From assembly GCA_012962595.1 (NCBI GenBank), contig DTXE01000531.1, forward strand, positions 1 through 8,375: a stretch of DNA of 8,375 nucleotides. The letters run 5' to 3'. Both the position numbers and the translations under genes were made by a program. The notes beneath the pieces were generated by a model. That model worked only from the letters and a program-made list of their open reading frames with translations, did not search any database and had not been told where the DNA came from. This DNA is from Syntrophaceae bacterium (lineage in GTDB: Bacteria > Desulfobacterota > DTXE01). Shown piece after piece: positions 1-6,232 of the stretch (positions within the stretch are counted from its first letter, which is position 1; every line of letters begins with the position of its first letter).

Positions 1-7
1 GCCGTAT

Positions 8-61
8 CGATGCCTAAAAACGCGATGCCTAGAGACGCGAAGCATCGCGTCTCTACAAATA
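8..61. repeat. Intergenic palindromic repeat, copy 1
   Basis: This is a GC-rich repeat beyond the 3' end of the leftward genes. Bases 24-61 are identical over 38 bases to 127-164. Before that core, 8-23 resembles 108-126, with a 3-base length difference and a substitution. The core has an 11-bp perfect inverted repeat (TAGAGACGCGA at 30-40, complement at 45-55) around a 4-base loop. No T-run follows the stem on either strand, so it is not a standard intrinsic terminator. It looks like a dispersed intergenic palindrome of the kind often seen many times per genome; that last point is inference. Confidence 0.85.
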
Positions 62-70
62 CAATTATCG

Positions 71-96
71 TTTCGACACGATGCATCGCGTCGAAA
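71..96. repeat. 26-base near-perfect palindrome between the two repeat copies
   Basis: Bases 71-96 form a dyad reading TTTCGAC, then a core CGATGCATCG, then GTCGAAA. Pairing 71-96 inward gives only one mismatch (A78 against C89). It shares the GATGCATCGCG core with the flanking repeats but has different arms (TTTCGAC instead of AGAGAC), so it may be a variant of the same element family. Its function is unknown; it could be a mobile palindromic element or a protein-binding dyad. Confidence 0.75.
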
Positions 97-107
97 CCGT
101 CTCGAAG

Positions 108-164
108 CGATGCATAGAAACGCGATGATGCCTAGAGACGCGAAGCATCGCGTCTCTACAAATA
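108..164. repeat. Intergenic palindromic repeat, copy 2
   Basis: This is the second copy of the repeat at 8-61; 127-164 is identical to 24-61. The 11-bp stem lies at 133-143 and 148-158 with a 4-base loop at 144-147. It begins only 2 bases past the stop codon of the leftward gene at 166-777, so the leftward mRNA would carry this hairpin at its 3' end. It could stabilise the transcript or weaken elongation, but there is no downstream U-run to make it a classical terminator. Confidence 0.85.
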
Positions 165-165
165 A

Positions 166-777
166 TTAGTTCAACCCATCAGCCTGAGCGAGCAGGTTAT
201 TTATTTCGAGTTCAGCTTCGATAGCATAAATATCCTGCTGCATCTCATCAAGCGTATTATCGATATTGCCACCAATACCACCAACATCGTCTTCAATATT
301 GCTGTACTCTTGAATAGTACGCATCGCATCAAGCATATCTCGCTTCGCCTCTAAATGAGCAACCTTCAATTTCACTAAATCAAGATTGTCAATCAGTTTC
401 TTTAGCGTACTCCCCATCTTCGTTTCCGCACCATGAAGTTGTTTGAGAAAATGTGCCATCTCTTGGATGGTGCTATCCAAAATCGCGATTTTTTCAGGCG
501 AAGCCCCTGAGTTTTCAAGCGCGGTACGTGAAGCTTTCTTCGCTTCCAACTTCTGTTCAAACGTCTTGCGTGACACTTTCACCTTGATCAGATTGCCTCT
601 GACTTCATTTATCTTGTTCTCGTACTTCTGAACAGCGATATCGCCCTTGCCAACCATATCTTGAATCTGGTTGGTAACTCGTTTCTTCAGAACATCAATG
701 GTAGCCATCCCCTGCTCACCACAGCCAAGGGGGGCTAATATCAGGAAAACTAAGGGTAACCATTTCAATTTATTCAT
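166..777 (-). CDS. Putative lipoprotein with PspA/IM30-like coiled coil
   Basis: A 203-residue protein with a hydrophobic N-terminal segment (about residues 5-18) ending in P-L-G-C19, so Cys19 is the probable lipidated residue. The Pro at -3 is not the classical lipobox Leu, but the paralogous neighbour has the same P-x-G-C pattern. The rest is almost all charged heptad-like helix. A segment near residues 120-150 (LEAKRDMLDAMRT) and a C-terminal LDEMQQDIYAIEAE resemble the coiled-coil hairpin and the ERMEEKI..EAEAE tail of PspA/IM30 (ESCRT-III-like) proteins; this is recalled resemblance, not a search result. The ATG overlaps the upstream gene's stop by 8 bases and has a strong Shine-Dalgarno (GAGGAGG) inside that gene's end, so it is translationally coupled. 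Five of its six Arg codons are CGN, unlike the AGR-rich ffh. Coding call is firm; function is unknown. Confidence 0.75.
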   Translation of the reverse strand: MNKLKWLPLVFLILAPLGCGEQGMATIDVLKKRVTNQIQDMVGKGDIAVQKYENKINEVRGNLIKVKVSRKTFEQKLEAKKASRTALENSGASPEKIAILDSTIQEMAHFLKQLHGAETKMGSTLKKLIDNLDLVKLKVAHLEAKRDMLDAMRTIQEYSNIEDDVGGIGGNIDNTLDEMQQDIYAIEAELEINNLLAQADGLN

Positions 778-1225
778 AAAGTTCCTCCTCTATCAGAGAT
801 TTTGTGGTTTCAGCACTCGCTAATACCGCTTTAGCCTCTATTAAGAGTGTTTGTGAAGTTTCGCTAAATTTCTGTCTACCTTGGATTTCATCAATTTTAT
901 AGGCTACATAAGCCGCCTCCACTTTTTCATAAATCGTGTTCAACGTCACATTTAAATCCTTGTGAAGTGCTTGCCATTGTTTGAGTGATTTTTTAATCAT
1001 CTCACGTTGATTCGGAAATCGATCTTTCAGATCGTACAACAATTGCACTTTATTATCAGCAATCGCCATCTCCTGATCCATTTTAAACATCGTTTGATGT
1101 AATTCAGGATTGATTTCCTTCACAAACAATAAAACATTATCTTTTGCATCAACGACTTCCTCCTGTTCCTCACAGCCATAAGGAATGAAAAGTATTATGA
1201 ATAAAAATAATATCACCTTATTCAT
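770..1225 (-). CDS. Putative lipoprotein of a local coiled-coil paralogue family
   Basis: A 151-residue protein. Residues 4-17 are strongly hydrophobic and are followed by P-Y-G-C18 and an acidic stretch (EEQEE), consistent with a lipoprotein signal and a surface linker. Residues 30-151 align nearly end to end with residues 77-196 of the membrane protein at 1538-2128: shared INPEL/MNPQL, RFPN/DFPN, L-x-Q-W (W84), AYVAY (105-109), DEIQGR and a C-terminal TKSxIE. The fold looks all-helical, probably a coiled-coil hairpin. The start ATG overlaps the stop of the upstream pseudogene by 8 bases with AGAGGA ahead of it; its own stop overlaps the next gene in the same way. I do not recognise a named family. 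Likely role is an envelope structural or sensing protein, by inference only. Confidence 0.75.
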   Translation of the reverse strand: MNKVILFLFIILFIPYGCEEQEEVVDAKDNVLLFVKEINPELHQTMFKMDQEMAIADNKVQLLYDLKDRFPNQREMIKKSLKQWQALHKDLNVTLNTIYEKVEAAYVAYKIDEIQGRQKFSETSQTLLIEAKAVLASAETTKSLIEEELYE

Positions 1226-1433
1226 AAAGAGGTTCCTCTATAACGGATTTCGTAGCATCAGCATTCGCCAAAACGGCATTCGCTTCTTTTAAGAGTGCTT
1301 TTGAGATCACACGAAATTGATTTTCGCCTATCTCATTAATCTTATAGGCAATATACGCTTTTTCAACTGTCAGAGCAATATCATTTAATACTTGGTTTAA
1401 TTGGCCAGTCAAATTGTGTCACTGTTCAAGTTT
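1218..1433 (-). pseudogene. 5'-truncated paralogue with an in-frame TGA at a conserved Trp
   Basis: The remnant matches the C-terminal part of its two neighbours: QLNQV, YIAYKINEI, SKALLKEANAVLANA, TKSVIEE. Reading upstream in the same frame, homology continues as K-L-E-Q-stop-H-N-L, and the TGA (1419-1421) sits exactly where the intact paralogues have Trp (W84 and W130, both TGG), so a single G-to-A change explains it. Beyond about 1433 homology ends in a short repeat, so the N-terminal half is gone. A TTG at 1412 could still initiate a 64-residue peptide, and the retained end (LYE-stop) overlaps the next gene's ATG. It may survive only for coupling. Other genes here end in TGA, so recoding of TGA as Trp is unlikely. 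Confidence 0.75.
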
Positions 1434-1470
1434 AGTTTGTTTCTTTGGAGTACAAACTTTAGTTTGTTTC
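1431..1470. repeat. Short direct and inverted repeat at the pseudogene breakpoint
   Basis: The 13-base sequence TTTAGTTTGTTTC occurs at 1431-1443 and again at 1458-1470. The second copy is part of a small hairpin, ACAAACT (1452-1458), two bases, AGTTTGT (1461-1467). The block starts exactly where protein homology of the pseudogene stops, suggesting that the repeat's insertion or a repeat-mediated deletion removed the gene's 5' half. Confidence 0.65.
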
Positions 1471-1483
1471 GTGAAATAGACTT

Positions 1484-1512
1484 AGGGCAACCACAAGGGA
1501 TTGCCCCTACAA
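1484..1512. repeat. Intergenic hairpin repeat, GGGCAA/TTGCCC type
   Basis: GGGCAA (1485-1490) and TTGCCC (1501-1506) form a 6-bp stem over a 10-base loop. The 16 bases 1497-1512 (GGGATTGCCCCTACAA) recur exactly at 2172-2187. Together with the repeat at 1431-1470 it fills most of the 104-base gap between the pseudogene and the membrane protein gene. It probably belongs to a dispersed intergenic repeat family. Confidence 0.7.
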
Positions 1513-1537
1513 GAAAAGGTTTGTGAACAAACAGGAT

Positions 1538-2128
1538 TTATTTAATTTCTGCCTCTATCGTCGACTTTGTGATTTCAGCATTTGTCAAAGCCGCATTAGC
1601 CTCATCTAAGAGTGTCTTTGATACAACACTCAATTTATCTCTCCCCTGTATTTCATCAAGTCGATAGGCAACATAAGCTTGTTCTACCTGTTGATAGATA
1701 TCCTGTGACACTTGATTTAATTGCCTCCTCAAAATTTTCCATTGATTAAGCTTTTGTTCAAGAATCGCATGATTTGGAAAATCTATTTTTAACTCAACGA
1801 GTTGTTGAATCTTATTTTCAATAGCCCCTATTTCCACCCTGATTTCAATCAACTTTTGATTTAACTGAGGATTCATGTTGTCTAAAAAAGACATCACAGC
1901 CTGTTGAATTTCTCTCGCATGTTTTTCGACGGCCGTTTTTTCTTGTCTCGCCTCCCATTCTTGATACCAATCAATCCCTTTCTCAGTCCAAATCGTACCA
2001 GCAATGGCAATAATCAGAACCGCAAACGTTATACCGCAACTTGTTTTAACTTTGACAACTTTACGAAATAAAAAACTAGCGATAAAAAACCATAAAAAAA
2101 AGATGACAAACTTCATTATCAACGACAT
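1538..2128 (-). CDS. Two-helix inner-membrane protein with the shared coiled-coil domain
   Basis: A 196-residue protein, first in the leftward unit. Hydrophobic helices lie at about residues 5-21 and 31-47, separated by a short basic loop (RKVVKVK). A charged linker (about 48-75) leads to a helical domain at 77-196 that aligns with the lipoprotein at 770-1225 (MNPQL, DFPN, W130, AYVAY 151-155, DEIQGR, TKSTIE). The family has thus swapped its anchor, a membrane hairpin here and a lipid-type signal there. AAGGA lies 10 bases before the chosen ATG; the ATG at codon 5 has no comparable site. A leftward promoter candidate lies at 2299-2326, leaving a leader of roughly 160 bases. Arg codons are mostly AGR, as in the right-hand genes. 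I recognise no named family. Confidence 0.75.
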   Translation of the reverse strand: MSLIMKFVIFFLWFFIASFLFRKVVKVKTSCGITFAVLIIAIAGTIWTEKGIDWYQEWEARQEKTAVEKHAREIQQAVMSFLDNMNPQLNQKLIEIRVEIGAIENKIQQLVELKIDFPNHAILEQKLNQWKILRRQLNQVSQDIYQQVEQAYVAYRLDEIQGRDKLSVVSKTLLDEANAALTNAEITKSTIEAEIK

Positions 2129-2171
2129 GATTATATGATCCTTGACTCAAACAGAAAATGGGCTCGCGCGT

Positions 2172-2187
2172 GGGATTGCCCCTACAA
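2172..2187. repeat. Partial second copy of the GGGATTGCCCCTACAA repeat
   Basis: These 16 bases are identical to 1497-1512. The left arm of the hairpin is not conserved here; the preceding sequence is GGGCTCGCGCGT. It lies in the presumed leader of the gene at 1538-2128, so the two copies flank that gene. Confidence 0.65.
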
Positions 2188-2298
2188 TATTCAATGGCGA
2201 TTATAAAATCCTAGACTGATGTACCAACACTTATTCAGTCAGGAGAGCTTAAATATTCCCAGTTAAAATAAGACGTAATGAAAAATCTGTGAGGCTAA

Positions 2299-2326
2299 AC
2301 TATAGTTTTTTGTTATAATGTGTCAA
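2299..2326 (-). promoter_or_regulatory. Sigma70-type promoter for the leftward genes
   Basis: Read on the - strand: TTGACA (2326-2321), a 16-base spacer, then TATAGT (2304-2299). The -35 is perfect and the -10 matches five of six consensus bases. It points at the membrane protein gene at 1538-2128. The spacer contains the -10 element that faces ffh. Confidence 0.55.
2311..2319 (+). promoter_or_regulatory. Extended -10 promoter element facing ffh
   Basis: TGT followed by TATAAT (2314-2319) is a perfect extended -10. No good -35 is seen 16-18 bases upstream (GAGGCT region), which extended -10 promoters tolerate. Transcription would begin about 105 bases before the ffh ATG. The element lies inside the spacer of the leftward promoter, so RNA polymerase could not occupy both at once. 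Confidence 0.45.
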
Positions 2327-2339
2327 CTTTTTATCCTTC

Positions 2340-2368
2340 TTGACATATAATAAAAATATGGATAAAGA
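2340..2368 (+). promoter_or_regulatory. Weak alternative ffh promoter
   Basis: A perfect TTGACA (2340-2345) is followed at 17 bases by TAAAGA (2363-2368), which matches the -10 consensus poorly. It is an alternative or additional start for the ffh operon. Confidence 0.25.
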
Positions 2369-2432
2369 CCTTGGGCTCGATATTCTAACTATAGGTCAAG
2401 ATTTTGAATGACTGCTTGAGGCAAGAAATCAA

Positions 2433-3770
2433 ATGTTTGAAAGCCTATCTGAAAGACTAAATTCTGTTTTTAGGAAACTCAAAGGCCACGGAAAGCTCAA
2501 TGAGCAGAATATCAAAGAGGGCTTAAGGGAGGTTCGCATGGCCCTCCTTGAGGCTGATGTTCACTACAAGGTGGCTAGAGACTTTATTGAATCTGTGAGG
2601 CAAAGGGCAATAGGGCAAGAGGTCATGGAAAGCCTGACACCTGCCCAACAGGTTATAAAGATCGTTCATGAAGAATTGACTGCGCTCATGGGGGGTGTAA
2701 ATCCTGGTCTTGATCTTAAAGGTCAACCTTCAGCCATTATGCTGGTAGGGCTACAGGGCTCTGGTAAAACTACAACCGCGGCAAAGCTCGCTAGGTTCAT
2801 AAAAGAGAATAAAAACCGTCGCCCATATCTGGTTCCCGCAGACATCTATCGGCCAGCGGCCATAGAGCAACTAGAAAAACTGGGAAATCACATTGGGGTA
2901 CCGGTATACATTCCTGATCCTCAAATGAGCCCTATAGATATCTGTACTAATGCCATGGCTAAGGCGAGGACTGATGGTTATGATATAGTGATATTGGATA
3001 CCGCTGGTCGTCTTCATATAAATGAGGCCCTCATGGAAGAACTAAGGAAGATAAAAGATAGAATTTATCCTTCTGAGATTCTACTTGTGGCGGATGCCAT
3101 GACAGGACAGGATGCGGTTAATGTTGCTCAAACATTTAATGAATGGCTGAATATCGATGGTGTCATCTTGACTAAGATGGAAGGAGATGCCAGAGGGGGT
3201 GCCGCCCTTTCCATTAAGGCAGTTACTGGTACACCTATCAAATTCATAGGGGTGGGTGAGAAAATAGATGCACTAGAGCTATTTCATCCAGATAGAGTGG
3301 CCTCTAGAATTCTGGGAATGGGTGATATACTTTCTCTGGTGGAAAAGGTGCAGGCAACTATCGATGAGAAAAAGGCAAGAGAGCTAGAGAAAAAGATACG
3401 TAAGGATAGCTTTACGCTGGAGGATTTTAGAGATCAGTTAAGACAGATTCGGAAGATAGGAACACTAGAGCAGATATTAGGAATGATGCCTGGTATGGGG
3501 AAAATAAAAGGTTTGAAGAACTTAAGGCCTGATGAGAAAGAACTGGTAAAGATTGAGGCCATTATTAACTCCATGACCCCTAAGGAAAGGCAGAACTATG
3601 TTATTATCAATGGCAGCCGGCGGAAGAGAATTGCTAAAGGAAGTGGTACTACTGTTCAGGATGTGAATAGACTTTTAAAAAACTACAGTCAGGCCCTCAA
3701 GATCATTAAAAAACTCAATAAGGGAGGTATGTGGGGTTTGGGAAGGCGTGGATCTATCCCTTATGTTTAA
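2433..3770 (+). CDS. ffh: Signal recognition particle protein Ffh (SRP54 GTPase)
   Basis: Ffh binds signal sequences as they leave the ribosome and, with SRP RNA and FtsY, delivers nascent membrane proteins to the translocon using GTP. The 445 residues match the usual bacterial length (about 450). The N domain covers about 1-90. The G domain follows, with P-loop GLQGSGKT (106-113), DIYRPAA (137-143), DTAGR (189-193), TKMEGDARGG (247-256) and GVGEKIDALELFHPDR. The Met-rich M domain runs from about 296 with ILGMMPGMGK in the finger loop and SMTPKER...GSRRKRIAKGSG for RNA binding. The TKxD guanine-specificity motif reads TKME, a conservative Asp-to-Glu change I believe occurs in other Ffh proteins. 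GAGG lies 11 bases before the ATG. It heads the operon; rpsP follows after 25 bases. Confidence 0.98.
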   Translation: MFESLSERLNSVFRKLKGHGKLNEQNIKEGLREVRMALLEADVHYKVARDFIESVRQRAIGQEVMESLTPAQQVIKIVHEELTALMGGVNPGLDLKGQPSAIMLVGLQGSGKTTTAAKLARFIKENKNRRPYLVPADIYRPAAIEQLEKLGNHIGVPVYIPDPQMSPIDICTNAMAKARTDGYDIVILDTAGRLHINEALMEELRKIKDRIYPSEILLVADAMTGQDAVNVAQTFNEWLNIDGVILTKMEGDARGGAALSIKAVTGTPIKFIGVGEKIDALELFHPDRVASRILGMGDILSLVEKVQATIDEKKARELEKKIRKDSFTLEDFRDQLRQIRKIGTLEQILGMMPGMGKIKGLKNLRPDEKELVKIEAIINSMTPKERQNYVIINGSRRKRIAKGSGTTVQDVNRLLKNYSQALKIIKKLNKGGMWGLGRRGSIPYV

Positions 3771-3776
3771 AAAGTG

Positions 3777-3788
3777 AAAGGAGGTGAT
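3777..3788 (+). promoter_or_regulatory. Strong ribosome binding site of rpsP
   Basis: AAAGGAGGTGAT is a full-length match to the anti-Shine-Dalgarno and ends 7 bases before GTG at 3796. It fixes the GTG as the start of bS16 and implies efficient translation despite the non-ATG start. Confidence 0.8.
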
Positions 3789-3795
3789 GTAAGGG

Positions 3796-4056
3796 GTGGC
3801 GGTGAAGATTAGATTAACCAGGAGGGGATCTAAAAAGAGACCTTTCTACAGGATGGTGGCGGCAGATTCAGAAGCGCCTAGAGATGGTAAATTTCTTGAG
3901 ATTATTGGAACCTATAATCCCTTGAAGGAACCGGCAGAGGTTATAGTTAATCAAGAGAAATTGACTAAGTGGATTAAGCGAGGTGCTCAACCTACATCAA
4001 CGGTCAAAAGTCTATTGAGAAAGAACGGCATATGGAAGGGAATCCTTGCTACTTGA
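3796..4056 (+). CDS. rpsP: 30S ribosomal protein bS16
   Basis: bS16 is a small 30S assembly protein that binds 16S rRNA in the 5' domain. The 86 residues match the family length. The N-terminus [20 protein letters not shown] is diagnostic, followed by [19 protein letters not shown] and a C-terminal WIKRGAQPT segment. The start is GTG, fixed by a near-ideal Shine-Dalgarno 7 bases upstream and by the family's conserved N-terminus. It sits between ffh (25-base gap) and khpA (27-base gap), the usual place in the bacterial rpsP-rimM-trmD-rplS cluster. Confidence 0.98.
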   Translation: MAVKIRLTRRGSKKRPFYRMVAADSEAPRDGKFLEIIGTYNPLKEPAEVIVNQEKLTKWIKRGAQPTSTVKSLLRKNGIWKGILAT

Positions 4057-4083
4057 ATCTAAAAATGTGTGGAGGTAGTCACC

Positions 4084-4314
4084 ATGAGGGAACTGATTGA
4101 ATATATCGCTAAGGCACTAGTAGATAATCCAGGTGCTGTACAGGTTTCAGAAATTGAGGGCGAGCAGACTTCGGTAATAGAGCTAAAGGTGGCTAAAGAA
4201 GACCTGGGCAAGGTTATTGGAAAACAAGGCCGAACTGCCCGGGCTATGAGGACCATTTTAAGTGCTGCCTGTACAAAGGTGAGGAAAAGGGCAGTTTTAG
4301 AGATCATTGAATAA
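4084..4314 (+). CDS. khpA: KH-domain RNA-binding protein KhpA
   Basis: KhpA is a small single-KH protein that in other bacteria pairs with KhpB/Jag to bind RNA. The chosen start gives 76 residues, the typical length. It begins [16 protein letters not shown] and carries the KH GxxG loop in GKVIGKQGR (42-50), followed by helix [13 protein letters not shown] place the start at ATG 4084 because GGAGG lies 8 bases upstream; an in-frame GTG at 4069 would add five residues and would place the Shine-Dalgarno inside the gene. It lies between rpsP and rimM as in many Gram-positive and delta-type clusters. An 82-base gap to rimM follows. Confidence 0.95.
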   Translation: MRELIEYIAKALVDNPGAVQVSEIEGEQTSVIELKVAKEDLGKVIGKQGRTARAMRTILSAACTKVRKRAVLEIIE

Positions 4315-4396
4315 ATCCCATATTCCCCCTTTTTTGGATACAGTATTTTAAATGGCCATAAGATGCTATAAATTGGGTTTTCAGGATACGGGATAA

Positions 4397-4924
4397 ATGG
4401 TTCGTGAAAATCTGGTACCTCTGGGAAAAGTCGTAGGTACCCATGGGGTTAAGGGAGAGATAAAGGTTTTATCCTATGCAGAATCCTGGAAAACTTTTCA
4501 AGAAATAAAGGAGGTATTTATAAGGAAGGAGGAAGACTCACCAGAGAGGTATAAGATTGTTTTTATAAGGACCCAAAGGGAACTTATTTTAATAAGACTT
4601 CAGGGAATTCTTTCAAGGACAGAGGCCCAACAACTGATAGGTGCACAAATCTGTGTCCCTAGAGATAATTTGAAGGAATGTGAAGAAGGGGAATACTATT
4701 GGTGCGATATAATAGGGCTAAAGGTATACACAGAGGAAGGGAGGTATTTAGGTAGGGTAGAAAGGATCTTCCCCACTGGGGCTAACGATGTGTATGTGGC
4801 CTCTGATGGAATCCATGAGTATCTCGTTCCGGCCACATCTGAATGTGTGCAAGAGATAGATATTAAAAAGGGAGTTATGATAGTTAGACCTTTACCCGGG
4901 CTATGGGATCTAGATGATATTTGA
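4397..4924 (+). CDS. rimM: Ribosome maturation factor RimM
   Basis: RimM assists late 30S assembly around the 16S 3' domain and binds uS19. The 175 residues fit the family. The N-terminal barrel has [16 protein letters not shown] (9-24, conserved GxHGVKGE) and the LxGI..R..AQ.L.G signature near 68-83. The C-terminal PRC-barrel has [10 protein letters not shown] (99-108), GANDVYVA (128-135) and YLVPA (142-146), ending in [11 protein letters not shown]. The Shine-Dalgarno is modest (AGGA, 10 bases before ATG). The 82-base gap before it is the largest inside the operon from ffh to rsmI, so an internal promoter is possible, though I see no clear one. Its last 11 bases overlap trmD, implying coupled translation. 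Confidence 0.97.
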   Translation: MVRENLVPLGKVVGTHGVKGEIKVLSYAESWKTFQEIKEVFIRKEEDSPERYKIVFIRTQRELILIRLQGILSRTEAQQLIGAQICVPRDNLKECEEGEYYWCDIIGLKVYTEEGRYLGRVERIFPTGANDVYVASDGIHEYLVPATSECVQEIDIKKGVMIVRPLPGLWDLDDI

Positions 4925-5657
4925 TGTTCTAACCTTATTTCCGGGAATGTTTCTATCACCTTTAAGTGAAAGCATTCTCAAAAGGGCTATAGAAAGGGGC
5001 ATTATCCAAGTGAGGATTGTTAACATTAGGGACTATGCCATAAACAAGCATGGAACCGTGGACGATAGACCTTATGGCGGTGGGGAAGGGATGGTAATGA
5101 AGGTGGAGCCTATCGTAAGGGCTATCCGATCCCTTAAAAGTGAAGATGGCAATATTAGAGTAATTCTACTAACCCCCCAGGGAAGGCTGTTTAAGCAATC
5201 TATAGTTGAGGAACTCAGCCAATACTCTCACCTAGCCCTGATCTGTGGTAGGTACGAGGGTGTGGATGAAAGGGTAAAAACCTGCTATGTGGACGATGAA
5301 ATATCCATTGGGGATTATATCCTTACCGGTGGTGAATTGGCGGCAATAGTAATCATTGATGCAGTGACCAGAGTTCTTCCGGGGGTCTTGGGGGGAGCCT
5401 TATCCGCTGAGTGTGAATCCTTTAAGGACGGCTTGTTAGAGTATCCTCAATATACCCGCCCTATTGAATTTGAGGGAAACCGAGTTCCCGAGGTCCTTTT
5501 ATCTGGTAACCATAAAAAAATCAGAGAATGGCGAAGGAGGGAACAACTCAAAAGAACCCTTCTCAAGAGGCCTGATCTTCTGAAAATTGCACCCCTTTCG
5601 AAGGAAGACCTGAAGATTTTGGATGAAATTCGTGAGAACCTAAGGGAATGTGATTGA
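4914..5657 (+). CDS. trmD: tRNA (guanine-N1-)-methyltransferase TrmD
   Basis: TrmD uses S-adenosylmethionine to make m1G37 next to the anticodon of tRNAs reading CNN codons, which prevents +1 frameshifting. The 247 residues match the family. The SPOUT domain has [13 protein letters not shown] (50-62), [13 protein letters not shown] (109-121) and the knot loop [11 protein letters not shown] (131-141). By position, Arg153 (VTRVLPG) and Asp172 ([13 protein letters not shown]) correspond to the catalytic Arg154/Asp169 known from gamma-proteobacterial TrmD. A C-terminal helical domain follows ([12 protein letters not shown]...). The ATG lies within rimM and its TGA overlaps the next gene's start by 4 bases. 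Confidence 0.98.
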   Translation: MIFDVLTLFPGMFLSPLSESILKRAIERGIIQVRIVNIRDYAINKHGTVDDRPYGGGEGMVMKVEPIVRAIRSLKSEDGNIRVILLTPQGRLFKQSIVEELSQYSHLALICGRYEGVDERVKTCYVDDEISIGDYILTGGELAAIVIIDAVTRVLPGVLGGALSAECESFKDGLLEYPQYTRPIEFEGNRVPEVLLSGNHKKIREWRRREQLKRTLLKRPDLLKIAPLSKEDLKILDEIRENLRECD

Positions 5658-6217
5658 AAAGCTTGATCTTTATAGGCTTGCTTCACTATCCTGTGTACAA
5701 TAAAAAAGGAGATACTGTTGCCTCTGCTATTACAAACTTTGATCTCCATGATATTGCCCGTGTGGCCAAGACTTATGGAATCCAGAGGCTTTATATAATA
5801 AATCCTTTTCGTGATCAAAAGAGATTGGCCCAAAGAATATTGGATCATTGGCTAAAAGGTCAGGGAAATATCTATAATCCTGTTAGGGCCAGGGCCCTAG
5901 AATTGGTTGACATAGTGCATTCATTAGAGGAGGCCATCCAAGATATTGTAGAAAGATGGGGTTATCGACCTAAACTTATTGTGACTGATGCTAAAATGCA
6001 TTCTAACTGTATAAGCTACCCTGCCGCTCGTGAAATGCTTTGTGAGAAGGATACATACTTAATCCTATTTGGTACTGCTTGGGGTATAGCTAAGGAGGTG
6101 ATGGACCGGGCAGACTACATCTTGGCCCCTATCCAAGGAAATTCAAATTATAACCATCTTTCAGTACGTTCGGCAGCTGCTATCATATTAGATAGGTTGC
6201 TGGGTGATAACAGGTAA
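5654..6217 (+). CDS. PF09936/COG4752-type SPOUT RNA methyltransferase
   Basis: A 187-residue protein of the family often annotated simply as RNA methyltransferase (Methyltrn_RNA_4, formerly DUF2168), recognised from [11 protein letters not shown] (9-19), [11 protein letters not shown] (26-36), [10 protein letters not shown] (136-145) and [10 protein letters not shown] (165-174). The last two motifs form the knotted SAM-binding site of the TrmH-like SPOUT group, so a ribose 2'-O or base methylation is plausible; I know of no established substrate. It starts at TTG, overlapping the trmD TGA as TTGA, with AAGGGA 6 bases upstream. Co-translation with TrmD and adjacency to rplS suggest a tRNA or rRNA target. 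Known members sit in this same slot in delta-type bacteria. rplS follows after 15 bases. Confidence 0.9.
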   Translation: MKSLIFIGLLHYPVYNKKGDTVASAITNFDLHDIARVAKTYGIQRLYIINPFRDQKRLAQRILDHWLKGQGNIYNPVRARALELVDIVHSLEEAIQDIVERWGYRPKLIVTDAKMHSNCISYPAAREMLCEKDTYLILFGTAWGIAKEVMDRADYILAPIQGNSNYNHLSVRSAAAIILDRLLGDNR

Positions 6218-6232
6218 TTTGGGAGGCTAAAA

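Larger units (their letters stand above)
2129..2432. other. Divergent intergenic region
   Basis: This 304-base AT-rich gap separates the leftward accessory genes from the rightward housekeeping genes. It holds a partial intergenic repeat at 2172-2187, the overlapping promoter pair at 2299-2326, and a weaker rightward candidate at 2340-2368. I see no convincing ORF, tRNA or structured RNA in it. Confidence 0.7.

Noticed and set aside
133..158. Rho-independent terminator for the leftward genes
   Set aside because: The stem is strong and starts 7 bases past the stop codon, but no T-run follows it on the - strand, and the same element occurs elsewhere as a repeat. I list it as a repeat.
1413..1537. 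Reassignment of TGA to Trp to rescue the broken paralogue
   Set aside because: rpsP, rimM, trmD and rsmI all end at TGA at their expected lengths, and intact paralogues use TGG for the Trp.
2129..2432. Riboswitch or SRP RNA gene upstream of ffh
   Set aside because: No conserved GGAA-type tetraloop hairpin or long paired structure was visible; the region is AT-rich and explained by promoters and a repeat.
4069..4083. GTG start for khpA five codons upstream
   Set aside because: The Shine-Dalgarno GGAGG would fall inside the gene; ATG 4084 has correct spacing and gives the family length of 76 residues.
4315..4396. Internal terminator or promoter between khpA and rimM
   Set aside because: A T-run (4330-4335) has no stem before it, and no TTGACA/TATAAT pair with good spacing was found.
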